Assembly: GCA_016764395.1 (NCBI GenBank)
Contig: JAESRW010000165.1
Coordinates: forward strand, 1 to 32,658
Length of the DNA: 32,658 nt
DNA from: Flavobacteriales bacterium
GTDB lineage: Bacteria > Bacteroidota > Bacteroidia > NORP154
Direction: 5' to 3'
Every line of letters begins with the position of its first letter. Within the stretch, counting starts at the first letter, position 1. The notes beneath the pieces were generated by a model that saw nothing but the letters and a program-made list of their open reading frames with translations, was not told where the DNA came from and searched no databases. Below, piece by piece: positions 1-7,695 of this stretch. Position numbers and translations under genes: made by a program.

Positions 1-160
1 TTCCACTTCCAACCACCATGATGTCAATGTCCTTCGTGTCTCTTCCCAAAATCAGATCGCGCACGTATCCACCAACCACATAGACTTCCTTGCCTTGTGT
101 ATCGGCGAGCGCTGTAATTTTTGTAAATATTGGATCGCGAAGTAATGTATTGATGTTCAT
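1..160 (-). CDS. CCA tRNA nucleotidyltransferase / poly(A) polymerase family, N-terminal fragment
   Basis: The first 53 codons of a minus-strand gene run off the left edge of the window. The ATG is at 158-160. The visible protein contains VYVVGGYVRDLILGR followed by TKDIDIMVVG, which is the GG(x)VRD plus DxD signature of the class II nucleotidyltransferase fold. In this fold the two Asp residues bind the catalytic metals. Family members add CCA to tRNA 3' ends or polyadenylate RNA; the head alone cannot tell the two apart, although Bacteroidota normally carry one CCA-adding enzyme of this type with a C-terminal HD domain. It is the last visible gene of the leftward group, 226 bp beyond the lipoprotein gene. 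The 5' end is complete and the 3' end is outside the window. Confidence 0.88.
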   Translation of the reverse strand, partial: MNINTLLRDPIFTKITALADTQGKEVYVVGGYVRDLILGRDTKDIDIMVVGSG

Positions 161-386
161 TGGTGAACTGAGTGTTGGTTTTTGGTTAATAGTTAATGAT
201 TTATTGTCGGCTACAAGGTATAATTGAAGCCACTTCCGAGCTGGTAGCATTTAACGGTTACCTATGAAAAGAAGCGCGATTTGGTTGTTTATTTCCCCTT
301 TGGTGGGTGACACCTATTTAATGTTTACATATTCGTTAATGTACTATATCAACCATTTGGTTATATCCACTATTCTATGCACTTTA

Positions 387-827
387 TTATTCCGCCCTGT
401 AGTATTTCTGACTGAATTCTTCTCTGTCAGACTCCGTCATTTTCTTAAATGAGTTTTTGTGTTCCGTTAGATACAATTTCGGAAAATATACCCATCCAGA
501 CATATATTCGCAATCAATATTTACGCTTTTACTCTTCAGAACTTTTTTCCCGTCAACTAATTTTAGATGATAACCATATCCGCACGGCTTTACATCAGAT
601 TTATATTTAAAAACCCATTGTTTTTGCATTCGTTTTAAAGTTTCGACATCATCGATATAGAAGTCCCTATAATCTTCAATCCATTCGCCTTCATCTCCGT
701 ATACCAGCAACTTATACCCCCCTGTATCAAAGTCACAATCCTCAAAAAACACATACTCAGCTTCAAGTTTTTCTTGACAACCAATTAGTAAAAGAATCAG
801 GAAGATGTTTAATAAGATCTGTTTCAT
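387..827 (-). CDS. small predicted lipoprotein, function unknown
   Basis: A 146-aa protein starting MKQILLNIFLILLLIGC. The short basic start, Leu/Ile-rich core and LLIGC lipobox (Cys17) are a type II signal peptide, so the mature protein is expected to be lipid-anchored in the periplasm or outer membrane. After the anchor the protein is acidic and rich in aromatic residues (YVFFEDCDFD, DYRDFYIDD), with three further cysteines that could form disulfides. No known domain was recognised. It follows the Sua5/YciO gene by 43 bp in the same direction, so it may be the tail of that transcription unit. The remaining 161-386 spacer holds nothing convincing. Confidence 0.75.
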   Translation of the reverse strand: MKQILLNIFLILLLIGCQEKLEAEYVFFEDCDFDTGGYKLLVYGDEGEWIEDYRDFYIDDVETLKRMQKQWVFKYKSDVKPCGYGYHLKLVDGKKVLKSKSVNIDCEYMSGWVYFPKLYLTEHKNSFKKMTESDREEFSQKYYRAE

Positions 828-870
828 TCAACTACATCAGAACTCTTAAGCTTTAACTAATAACCATTAA

Positions 871-1428
871 CTACCGGATCGTTTCAATCCCACCGCCTGG
901 CAAGATCCTAACAATTCGAGAGGGCTTTTGTGACATCAGTTCTGGCTCGTCCAAATTTATTACATATTGTACGGCTGACAAGAGGTTTTGATCGAGATCC
1001 TCAAAATTGGAAGGGGGAGCTTGATCTCTATAGTTCGCGGAAGTAGAAACTATCGGCTTGCCAAAGGCGCGTATCAACTGCTTGCAAAATCTGCTATGCG
1101 TAATTCGTATCCCTATAGTGTGATCAGAAGCCAGCACATTGGGTGGCAACAATTGATGTTCCGGAAACACCACCGTTGTGGGTGTGCTAGAGGAGACGAT
1201 CGAACTTAAAGCTGGCGTAATATGCCCAACATATTCCGCTAACATTTCCAAACCATCAACAAGAAGTACATAGCCTTTATCAGGAGCTCTACCTTTGAGT
1301 TTGCTTAGACGATCAACTGCAGCTTCGTTTGTTGCGTCACAACCGAGCGCCCATACCGTTTCAGTTGGATAAATAATGTTATCTCCATTCTCCAGATGAC
1401 TTACCGCTGTTACTATTTGTGTTTCCAT
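871..1428 (-). CDS. Sua5/YciO family threonylcarbamoyl-AMP synthase-like protein
   Basis: A 185-aa protein consisting of the Sua5/YciO/YrdC domain only. Visible signatures are YPTETVWALGCDA near residues 20-32, a LSKLKGRAPDK segment where the family carries KxR, STSAN around residue 130 and PSRIVRI near the C-terminus. In TsaC/Sua5 enzymes these residues bind threonine, bicarbonate and ATP to make threonylcarbamoyl-AMP, the donor for t6A37 on ANN-decoding tRNAs. The long-form Sua5 C-terminal domain is absent. It may be the genome's TsaC or a YciO-type paralogue, whose role is less certain, so no symbol is given. It lies 3 bp after the GT9 gene and is probably co-transcribed with it. Confidence 0.88.
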   Translation of the reverse strand: METQIVTAVSHLENGDNIIYPTETVWALGCDATNEAAVDRLSKLKGRAPDKGYVLLVDGLEMLAEYVGHITPALSSIVSSSTPTTVVFPEHQLLPPNVLASDHTIGIRITHSRFCKQLIRAFGKPIVSTSANYRDQAPPSNFEDLDQNLLSAVQYVINLDEPELMSQKPSRIVRILPGGGIETIR

Positions 1429-1431
1429 TCC

Positions 1432-2397
1432 CTAATGGACTATTTGATCTATATCAATGGTCTTCGCACAGTCAAAATGCCCCTTAGGGCATGCTTCAAA
1501 GCCGTGAAGGCCACAGGGTCGACAGTCGAGTTTTTTCTTTGTTTGAACAACCCTGGAGTTGGACGATAAAGGGCCAAATCCAAATTCAGGGACTGTAGAG
1601 CAATAGATGGCTGTAACCGGCGCGTCCATAGCAGAAGCGAGGTGCATTGGAGCCGAATCATTTACATAATTCATCAGCGAACCTTTCATCAATGCAGCAG
1701 TTTGAAGAAAGCTCAAGGTCCCAGCTAACACGGTAACGCTTCCGACCACGGCATTGACCAGCTCATTGCACCGCGCTGTGTCATCGGGACCTCCAAGGAG
1801 GTAAATCTGCTCCGAATGTTGCGAGATCACTTCCACCCACTTGTTTAAGGGTAATTGTTTGGTGAACCAGATGGAATTGGGCGCAATGCAAACATATGGC
1901 TCACGTTGGTACTTAGCCACGTGCTTAAAATCGTCTTCAGACGGGTACACCTTGGGTTTCGAGGCGCTACCATTAGTGAGATCTCTTATCAACCCTTGGT
2001 TGCGCTCCGTCTCGTGGATATTCTCCAAGGAATGCTCAATCCGTTTAGTAAAAGCAAATGCCCAGGGATTCTTTTTGAATCCTATTTTATCTTTTGCACC
2101 AGAGAATGCCGTGATCAGTCCCGATGAACCAAATCGATGGACGTTGATCACCGTATCATAACCGCCGCGCCTTACTGCGAGCATCATTTTGAACAAATTC
2201 CTCATTTTGTCCTTGGTCTTATCCCATATCAACACTCGATTGATATGTGGATTATTCTCCAGCAGGGCTTCATTACCTTTTCGCAAAAGAAAATCAATTT
2301 TGGATTTTGGATGCACCGTCGCTAGTTTCTCAACCAATGCCGTAGCGAGAATAACATCGCCAATGAAGGCTGTTTGTATAATGAGAAATTTGGACAC
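1432..2397 (-). CDS. glycosyltransferase family 9 (ADP-heptose:LPS heptosyltransferase-like)
   Basis: A 321-aa protein of GT-B fold. The N-terminus MSKFLIIQTAFIGDVILATA is the GT9 opening, with the IGD(V/A) nucleotide-sugar loop. The C-terminal half has VNDSAPMHLASAMDAPVTAI, the GT9 acceptor and ADP-sugar site (D-S-x-x-x-H-L-A). Relatives WaaC, WaaF and WaaQ transfer heptose to lipopolysaccharide core at the cytoplasmic face of the inner membrane. In Bacteroidota the exact sugar is often unknown, so only the family is claimed. A Cys-rich tail (CRPCGLHGFEACPKGHFDC) is present, as in several GT9 relatives. It sits 62 bp downstream of dapD and 3 bp upstream of the Sua5/YciO gene. Confidence 0.9.
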   Translation of the reverse strand: MSKFLIIQTAFIGDVILATALVEKLATVHPKSKIDFLLRKGNEALLENNPHINRVLIWDKTKDKMRNLFKMMLAVRRGGYDTVINVHRFGSSGLITAFSGAKDKIGFKKNPWAFAFTKRIEHSLENIHETERNQGLIRDLTNGSASKPKVYPSEDDFKHVAKYQREPYVCIAPNSIWFTKQLPLNKWVEVISQHSEQIYLLGGPDDTARCNELVNAVVGSVTVLAGTLSFLQTAALMKGSLMNYVNDSAPMHLASAMDAPVTAIYCSTVPEFGFGPLSSNSRVVQTKKKLDCRPCGLHGFEACPKGHFDCAKTIDIDQIVH

Positions 2398-2459
2398 AGT
2401 TTTAATGAAGGTACACGGTCAAACGCAATACTCGGTAAATAATTGGACAACCGTGGCGA

Positions 2460-3272
2460 TTATACGGCCACTTCGTGCTCTCGCAGTGCGTCATTTAAGG
2501 ACGTCTTCAGGTCCGTACTTTCTTTTCGTTGACCGATGATGAGTGCACAGGGCACACCGTATTCTCCAGCCGGAAATGATTTAGGCAAGGTACCCGGAAT
2601 AACCACGGATCGCGAAGGCACCAATCCTTTATATTCTCTTGGACTTTCACCAGTTACATCAATAATCTTGGTGGATTTCGTCAATACCACGTTGGCGCCG
2701 AGGACAGCCTCTTTTTCAATTCTTACCCCTTCCACAACAATGCTTCTTGATCCGATAAAACAGCCATCTTCAACGATCACAGGCGATGCTTGAACAGGCT
2801 CTAAAACGCCACCTATTCCAACACCACCACTCAAATGGACATCTTTCCCAATCTGGGCGCATGACCCAACCGTGGCCCAGGTATCGACCATGGTTCCACT
2901 ATCTACATAAGCACCAATATTGACATAAGATGGCATCATGATCACGCCTTTAGCAAGAAATGCCCCATATCGGGCGATTGCATGAGGCACAACCCGAACT
3001 CCCAGGGACTCGTAGCCTTTTTTAAGCGCAATTTTGTCATGGAACTCAAATGGCCCAACTTCCACGGTCTCCATCTGTTGAATAGGAAAGTATAAAATGA
3101 CCGCTTTCTTCACCCATTCATTCACCTGCCAGCCTTCTGACCCGGGGTTCGATACTCGAAGGCTTCCTTTATCAAGCTGTTCAATAACATTGCGAATCAC
3201 CCCAATTGTATCCGGTTCCTTCAATTTGGATCGGTCTTCCCATGCTGCTTCTATAACCTCAACTTCACTCAT
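2460..3272 (-). CDS. dapD: 2,3,4,5-tetrahydropyridine-2,6-dicarboxylate N-succinyltransferase
   Basis: DapD converts tetrahydrodipicolinate plus succinyl-CoA to N-succinyl-2-amino-6-oxopimelate in diaminopimelate and lysine synthesis, a cytoplasmic step that also feeds peptidoglycan. The 270-aa product has the helical N-domain and then the left-handed beta-helix built from hexapeptide repeats (VIMMPSYVNIGAYV, GTMVDTWATVGSCAQIG, HLSGGVGIGGVLEP), which is typical of DapD trimers. A longer reading starting at 3290 is possible, but a Bacteroidota -7 box (TATATTTG, minus strand, 3295-3288) would put transcription start downstream of that codon. The ATG at 3272, giving MSEVEVIEAAW, is therefore chosen. 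It heads the leftward operon and is divergent from ruvX. Confidence 0.95.
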   Translation of the reverse strand: MSEVEVIEAAWEDRSKLKEPDTIGVIRNVIEQLDKGSLRVSNPGSEGWQVNEWVKKAVILYFPIQQMETVEVGPFEFHDKIALKKGYESLGVRVVPHAIARYGAFLAKGVIMMPSYVNIGAYVDSGTMVDTWATVGSCAQIGKDVHLSGGVGIGGVLEPVQASPVIVEDGCFIGSRSIVVEGVRIEKEAVLGANVVLTKSTKIIDVTGESPREYKGLVPSRSVVIPGTLPKSFPAGEYGVPCALIIGQRKESTDLKTSLNDALREHEVAV

Positions 3273-3287
3273 ACTATAATTTTGCTG

Positions 3288-3295
3288 CAAATATA
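3288..3295 (-). promoter_or_regulatory. -7 box of the dapD promoter
   Basis: On the minus strand this reads TATATTTG, matching the Bacteroidota primary-sigma -7 consensus TAnnTTTG. Transcription would start near 3280, leaving a short leader to the dapD ATG at 3272. No convincing -33 TTG was seen at the right distance. Confidence 0.55.
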
Positions 3296-3356
3296 TAGAA
3301 ATTCAGGGGGTTGCCTTGTTCGCTCCACCCCTGACGGAAAATTGCTTACATATCCA

Positions 3357-3364
3357 TATCTTTG
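3357..3364 (+). promoter_or_regulatory. -7 box of the ruvX-def promoter
   Basis: TATCTTTG matches TAnnTTTG and lies 18 bp before the ruvX ATG. It is divergent from the dapD -7 box 60 bp away, so this spacer carries back-to-back promoters. Confidence 0.6.
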
Positions 3365-3382
3365 CATCATTATTAGATGTAG

Positions 3383-3802
3383 ATGGGAAGAATAATGGCG
3401 ATAGACTATGGCCAAAAACGGATTGGAATTGCAGTAACTGATCAGGAGCAGATCATTGCCTCTGCCTTGACTACTGTGCATGTTCAGGACATTTTCAATT
3501 TTCTAAAGAGCTATTTCGCAACAGAGGTTGTTGACTGTGTAGTGGTAGGTGAACCCAAACAAATGGACAATACGCCATCAGAATCTGCCAGGTTTATAGA
3601 ACCTTTTGTTAAGAAGTTTAGTTCTTTGTTCCCAGCTATACTTTTGCAACGGGTTGATGAGCGATTTACATCAAAAATGGCACGGCAGACCATTGCAATG
3701 AGTGGACTGCGTAAAAAAGCAAGACAAAATAAAGAGCGGGTGGACGCCGTTAGCGCAACTATAATCCTGCAATCGTATTTAGAACAAAAAACGTTGAGAT
3801 GA
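3383..3802 (+). CDS. ruvX: RuvX/YqgF family putative Holliday junction resolvase / rRNA-maturation nuclease
   Basis: A 139-aa protein with an RNase H fold. The opening IMAIDYGQKRIGIAVTD is the YqgF signature, with the first catalytic Asp in AIDYG. VVVGEPKQMD is the second conserved strand. RVDERFTSKMA carries the conserved DERxTS motif, and KERVDAVSATIILQSYL holds the last acidic site (DAxSA). The family is essential in many bacteria and is implicated in 16S rRNA 5' maturation and Holliday junction cleavage. The start is ATG at 3383, with an in-frame ATG at 3395 also possible. Its stop overlaps the def start by 4 nt (ATGA), indicating translational coupling. Confidence 0.93.
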   Translation: MGRIMAIDYGQKRIGIAVTDQEQIIASALTTVHVQDIFNFLKSYFATEVVDCVVVGEPKQMDNTPSESARFIEPFVKKFSSLFPAILLQRVDERFTSKMARQTIAMSGLRKKARQNKERVDAVSATIILQSYLEQKTLR

Positions 3803-4371
3803 TATTACCGATTGTAGCATATGGTGATCCGGTATTGAGGAAAATGTGTGAAGAGATTGCGCCCTCCTATCTGAATCTACAAGAATTGATCGATAACATG
3901 TATGAGACCATGAATGGAGCAAATGGGGTTGGGCTGGCTGCACCTCAGGTGGGCCAATCACTCAGACTGTTCATCGTAGACGCCTCTCCGCTTGCCGAAG
4001 AGGAGGATGATCCATCTTTAGTAGATTTCAAGAAGGTGTTTATCAATCCAGAAATGCTAAGTGAGGAAGGTGAACCCTGGGACTTTAATGAAGGTTGTTT
4101 AAGTATACCTGAAGTAAGAGAAGATGTGCGGAGAAAGCCGTACATCCAAATCAGGTACTTTGACCGAGAATTCAATCAGCATGTAGAGCGCTTTTCGGAC
4201 CTTCCGGCTAGAATTATACAGCATGAATATGATCATATTGAAGGGGTACTTTTTATAGATCATTTATCCCCGCTCAAGAAACGATTGCTTAAAAGAAAGC
4301 TCACTGATATCTCAAAAGGGAAAATTGAAGTTGGCTATAAAATGAAATTCCCTTTAATTAAAACCAGGTAA
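3799..4371 (+). CDS. def: peptide deformylase
   Basis: The 190-aa enzyme removes the formyl group from the initiator Met of nascent proteins, using a metal ion in the cytosol. All three family motifs are intact: GVGLAAPQVG (motif 1, near residue 40), EGCLSIP (motif 2, metal-ligand Cys) and QHEYDHIEGVLF (motif 3, HExxH-type with the two His ligands and the catalytic Glu changed in order as in all deformylases). The acidic insertion PLAEEEDDPSLVDFKK between motifs 1 and 2 is common in Bacteroidota type enzymes. It overlaps ruvX by 4 nt and the following lipoprotein gene by 1 nt (TAATG), so the three genes form one operon. Confidence 0.96.
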   Translation: MILPIVAYGDPVLRKMCEEIAPSYLNLQELIDNMYETMNGANGVGLAAPQVGQSLRLFIVDASPLAEEEDDPSLVDFKKVFINPEMLSEEGEPWDFNEGCLSIPEVREDVRRKPYIQIRYFDREFNQHVERFSDLPARIIQHEYDHIEGVLFIDHLSPLKKRLLKRKLTDISKGKIEVGYKMKFPLIKTR

Positions 4372-4898
4372 TGATAAACATCCTAAAAATCACGGGTTGG
4401 GTAGTCTTATTAACGTCCATGATCGCTTGTTCAACTCAGCGTGAAAGCATTGAAAAGATCGAAAAACTGGAGATCGAGCTCTACTCCAATTCAAAAACAA
4501 TGTTTAACCCTCAAACTGCTGAAAACCTGGTAAGCGAGTACGAAGCGTTTATCACAGCGCACCCAAAAGATTCGCTGGCGGCCCCTTACTTGTTCAAAGG
4601 TGCTGAAGTGTCTATGGGCATGGGTTCATCCTACAAAGCCATTGAGTTATACAAACGGGTTTATACAGAATATCCGGATTATGTAAAGGCTCCAACCTCC
4701 TTGTTTCTAATTGGATTTGTGAACGAGACCCAGCTAAAGAATTTGAGTGAGGCGCAGAAATACTATCGTAAGTTCATCGCTGAATTCCCTGCTCATACGC
4801 TGATCAAGGATGCGAAATTTTCGCTGAGCCATCTCGGTAAGTCTGATGAGGATATCATTAAAGAGTTTGAGGCCAAGAATGCCGGGGCCACTCAATAA
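4371..4898 (+). CDS. TPR-repeat lipoprotein (YbgF/BamD-like helical repeat)
   Basis: A 175-aa protein with a type II signal peptide (MINILKITGWVVLLTSMIAC, lipobox SMIAC). It is followed by paired helices characteristic of tetratricopeptide repeats, for example APYLFKGAEVSMGMGSSYKA, AIELYKRVYTEYPDY and AQKYYRKFIAEFPAH. The spacing of these last two segments resembles the TPRs of YbgF/CpoB and BamD, which act in envelope assembly at the inner face of the outer membrane. The protein is shorter than BamD and lacks its full five repeats, so a specific role is not assigned. It begins within the def stop codon and ends 13 bp from the convergent folP stop. Confidence 0.82.
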   Translation: MINILKITGWVVLLTSMIACSTQRESIEKIEKLEIELYSNSKTMFNPQTAENLVSEYEAFITAHPKDSLAAPYLFKGAEVSMGMGSSYKAIELYKRVYTEYPDYVKAPTSLFLIGFVNETQLKNLSEAQKYYRKFIAEFPAHTLIKDAKFSLSHLGKSDEDIIKEFEAKNAGATQ

Positions 4899-4911
4899 AA
4901 TAATCTTTAGA

Positions 4912-5742
4912 TCATTGAGGAAGTAGTCTGCTGTACAGTGCAACCATATCTTTTGCTTCCTTTATATCATGGACGCGCAAAACAGATGCACCTTCCAGCA
5001 GGCTAATGAGATTTAAAGCCATCGTGCCTTTCAAGGCATTCGCATCATCCTTTCCAAAGACTTTTTGAACCATCCCTTTTCTGGAGATACCCGCGAGTAT
5101 TGGGCATTCCAAAATTGAAAGCGCCCCTAACCGATGTAGCAACTTATAATTGCCGTCCACGCTCTTTCCAAACCCAAAACCAGGGTCAATGATGACGTCG
5201 TTCACGCCAAGCTCACGAAGCTGTGTAATTTTAATCCTAAAATAGTTAACAACCTCACTGATCAAATTGTCATAATGCGTGTTCTCTTGCATATTCTGGG
5301 GAGTACCTCTCATATGCATTAGAACATAAGGAACTTTCAGTTTTGCCACTGTACCGAACATTTTCGCATCCAAATTCCCTCCAGAGATATCATTAACCAT
5401 GCATGCACCGGCCTCCACCGCCTCTCTGGCAATTTCAGACCTGAAGGTATCAATGGAAAGAAGCAACTTTGGAAACTCCCATACAATTGCGCGAATGAAC
5501 GGCATTACCCGCTTCTTCTCTTCAGATTGGGAAATATGTTCAGCTCCTGGCCGGGAAGAATATCCACCAATATCAATCAGGTCCGCACCAGAATTCAACA
5601 TGTCCTCAACCCGTTTAATCACCAATTGTTCACTGAGGTATCGGCCACCATCGTGAAACGAATCAGGTGTCACATTCAATATACCCATCACCTTAGGCGT
5701 TGACAAATCGAGGATTTGACCCGCACAATTTAACGTCTCCAT
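4912..5742 (-). CDS. folP: dihydropteroate synthase
   Basis: The enzyme condenses p-aminobenzoate with 6-hydroxymethyl-7,8-dihydropterin pyrophosphate in folate synthesis and is the sulfonamide target. The 276-aa product is a TIM barrel with the diagnostic motifs KVMGILNVTPDSFHDGG (pterin/pyrophosphate loop), DIGGYSSRPGA (second signature), NDISGG, DPGFGFGKS and GISRKGM (the Lys and Arg that bind substrate). A longer reading from 5778 exists, but ATG at 5742 (METLNCAGQ) matches the usual start just before the first strand. It is convergent with the TPR lipoprotein gene and divergent from the DUF1599 gene. Confidence 0.96.
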   Translation of the reverse strand: METLNCAGQILDLSTPKVMGILNVTPDSFHDGGRYLSEQLVIKRVEDMLNSGADLIDIGGYSSRPGAEHISQSEEKKRVMPFIRAIVWEFPKLLLSIDTFRSEIAREAVEAGACMVNDISGGNLDAKMFGTVAKLKVPYVLMHMRGTPQNMQENTHYDNLISEVVNYFRIKITQLRELGVNDVIIDPGFGFGKSVDGNYKLLHRLGALSILECPILAGISRKGMVQKVFGKDDANALKGTMALNLISLLEGASVLRVHDIKEAKDMVALYSRLLPQ

Positions 5743-5756
5743 TTTGCAAAATATCC

Positions 5757-5764
5757 TATCTTTA
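5757..5764 (+). promoter_or_regulatory. probable -7 box for the DUF1599-DoxX-ABC-tpiA operon
   Basis: TATCTTTA differs by one base from TAnnTTTG and lies 35 bp before the preferred DUF1599 start. It is the only such match in the spacer facing right. Confidence 0.35.
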
Positions 5765-5798
5765 CCTTCGAGAATCAAGGCTTATGGTATTGGAAATA

Positions 5799-6374
5799 AT
5801 GAGTGACAAAACTACAACGGAATACACTCTAGCGGTGCAGAAATCGAAAGATATTTTCCTTAAAAAGATGGAGGATTATGGAACCGCATGGCGCATCTTG
5901 AGAACAAGTTCGATTACAGATCAGATCTTTATTAAAGCGAAGAGGATTCGGAGCATCGAGCAAAAAGCAGAACAACGTGTCGAAGAGGGAATCGAACCCG
6001 AATTCATCGGCATTGTAAATTATTCTATTATCGCGCTGATGCAATTGGAAATCGGAGAACTCGTTATGCATGAGGAGGATACTAAAATCCCCGAAGTCCC
6101 GAAGGATCAAGTTGAATCCAGGTACGATTATCACATTGGCTATGCATATAATTTAATGTCAGACAAAAACCATGATTATGACGAGGCATGGAGAGATATG
6201 CGAATCAGTTCACTTACAGATTTAATTCTCATGAAGTTATTGAGGGTCAAAGAAATAGAGAATAATAAAGGGCAAACCCTGATATCCGAAGGCATCGATG
6301 CCAACTATCACGATATCATTAATTATGCTATTTTTGCTCTGATTAAACTAGAGGGGGAAAGTACTAGCAGATGA
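5799..6374 (+). CDS. DUF1599 domain protein (two repeats)
   Basis: A 191-aa cytosolic protein made of two copies of the same unit. The first is DIFLKKMEDYGTAWRILR followed by SSITDQIFIKAKRIRSIE; the second is HDYDEAWRDMRISSLTD followed by LILMKLLRVKEIE. Each repeat ends in a NYxIxAL(I/M)xLE helix. This is the DUF1599 (nucleotide modification associated domain 1-like) arrangement seen throughout Bacteroidota. The biochemical role is not established. The start is set at ATG 5799 (MSDKTTTEY), because the longer reading from 5700 would overlap the folP start and has no family resemblance in its extra 33 residues; ATG 5784 is another option. Its stop overlaps the next gene by 4 nt (ATGA). Confidence 0.85.
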   Translation: MSDKTTTEYTLAVQKSKDIFLKKMEDYGTAWRILRTSSITDQIFIKAKRIRSIEQKAEQRVEEGIEPEFIGIVNYSIIALMQLEIGELVMHEEDTKIPEVPKDQVESRYDYHIGYAYNLMSDKNHDYDEAWRDMRISSLTDLILMKLLRVKEIENNKGQTLISEGIDANYHDIINYAIFALIKLEGESTSR

Positions 6375-7678
6375 ACATTTTCACTAACATTTCGAGGTTA
6401 GTTGTTGGCTCACTATTTATTGTTTCAGGACTAATCAAAGCCAACGACCCTGTTGGATTTTCTTATAAATTAAAGGATTACTTCGCACCTGATGTTTTGA
6501 ACCTCGAGTTCTTGGTGCCCTTTGTGCTCCCAATGGCCGTGTTGATCTGCGCGGTTGAAATCGTACTCGGTGTAGCGGCCTTGTTCGGATCTAAAATGAA
6601 GTTGGTGTCATGGATGTTATTACTCATGATTATATTCTTCACCTTCCTTACGTTCTATTCTGCTTATTTTGAAAAGGTTACAGATTGTGGATGTTTTGGC
6701 GATGCGTTGAAACTCACCCCTTGGGAGTCCTTTAGCAAGGATTTGGTGCTCCTGGTATTTGTTCTAATCATCTTCATTAGAAAGGGATCAATTGCGCTGA
6801 ATACGAGCAAAGAAGACATGCAACTATTACCTACCTCAATTGTGCTCATAGCCATATTTTCTTATGGTGTAATTTCGTGGGGATTTCCTGTCTACTTCTC
6901 AATTTCCCTTTTTGCCCTGGTCTGGTTCCTTAAAAACAAAGAACAACTTCGGGAGAAGATAACCTGGGTAACATTCGGCATTCCAGCGCTGGTCTCCTTA
7001 CTCTTTTCAGCCTACGTTCTCATGCATTTGCCGATCAGGGATTTCAGGCCTTATGCCATAGGCAAGAATTTACGTGAGGATATAAAAAGCTGCGTGGAGC
7101 TCGGAAAACAATGCCCCAAGTCGCTCACTTTTTATACTTTAAAACACAAAGAGACGGGTGAGATCAAAGAAATGGATAGCGACGCGTATGTATCCACCGA
7201 GATCTGGAAAGATAAGAGCTGGGAAATACAAGGGGACCTTACTACATCTAGAGAAGTGGAGGCTGGGTATACATCTCCCATCCATGATTTCACCATGACC
7301 TCTTTGGAGGATGGAATAGATATTACTGAGGATGTGTTGAACGACCCAAACTATACCTTTTTACTCATCGCTTATGATATCGAGAATAAAAATAACAATG
7401 CCGTAAGCGCTCAGGTAAATGCACTGGCGGAGAAGAGCATGACGAACCAAATGCGCTTCATCGGTTTGACTTCCTCTCTGTACGAAAATGTTGAAACGTT
7501 TCGCCATGAGGTTCAAGCCGGTTATGATTATTACACAACTGATGAAAAAACGCTGCAAACAATATTGAGATCCAATCCTGGGCTTATGCTTCTTCACGAT
7601 GGAGTTGTGATCGGTAAGTGGCACCACAATGATATTCCGGAGTATTCAGAAATTGAAAGCTTAATTAGCGGTTCTTAA
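6371..7678 (+). CDS. DoxX/MauE-type membrane protein of the BT_3928 type, with thioredoxin-like tail
   Basis: A 435-aa protein. The first ~140 residues are a four-helix DoxX/MauE-like membrane domain (RLVVGSLFIVSGLIKANDP, LPMAVLICAVEIVLGVAALF). It contains the conserved loop VTDCGCFGDALKLTPWESF, whose CxC pair is typical of the Bacteroidota branch and suggests quinone- or thiol-linked redox chemistry. More membrane helices follow to about residue 220. The soluble C-terminal ~200 residues (FLLIAYDIENKNN, then GLMLLHDGVVIGKWHHNDIP) resemble a thioredoxin-fold domain without a CxxC pair. The location is the inner membrane with the tail probably periplasmic. It sits in the compact DUF1599-DoxX-ABC-tpiA set. 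The reaction is unknown. Confidence 0.85.
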   Translation: MNIFTNISRLVVGSLFIVSGLIKANDPVGFSYKLKDYFAPDVLNLEFLVPFVLPMAVLICAVEIVLGVAALFGSKMKLVSWMLLLMIIFFTFLTFYSAYFEKVTDCGCFGDALKLTPWESFSKDLVLLVFVLIIFIRKGSIALNTSKEDMQLLPTSIVLIAIFSYGVISWGFPVYFSISLFALVWFLKNKEQLREKITWVTFGIPALVSLLFSAYVLMHLPIRDFRPYAIGKNLREDIKSCVELGKQCPKSLTFYTLKHKETGEIKEMDSDAYVSTEIWKDKSWEIQGDLTTSREVEAGYTSPIHDFTMTSLEDGIDITEDVLNDPNYTFLLIAYDIENKNNNAVSAQVNALAEKSMTNQMRFIGLTSSLYENVETFRHEVQAGYDYYTTDEKTLQTILRSNPGLMLLHDGVVIGKWHHNDIPEYSEIESLISGS

Positions 7679-7695
7679 AATCTTACAGAAGGCAG

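Noticed and set aside
264-452. 62-aa hydrophobic reading frame on the plus strand
   Set aside because: It overlaps the end of the lipoprotein gene on the other strand, has no promoter or ribosome site, and its composition looks like AT-rich noise.
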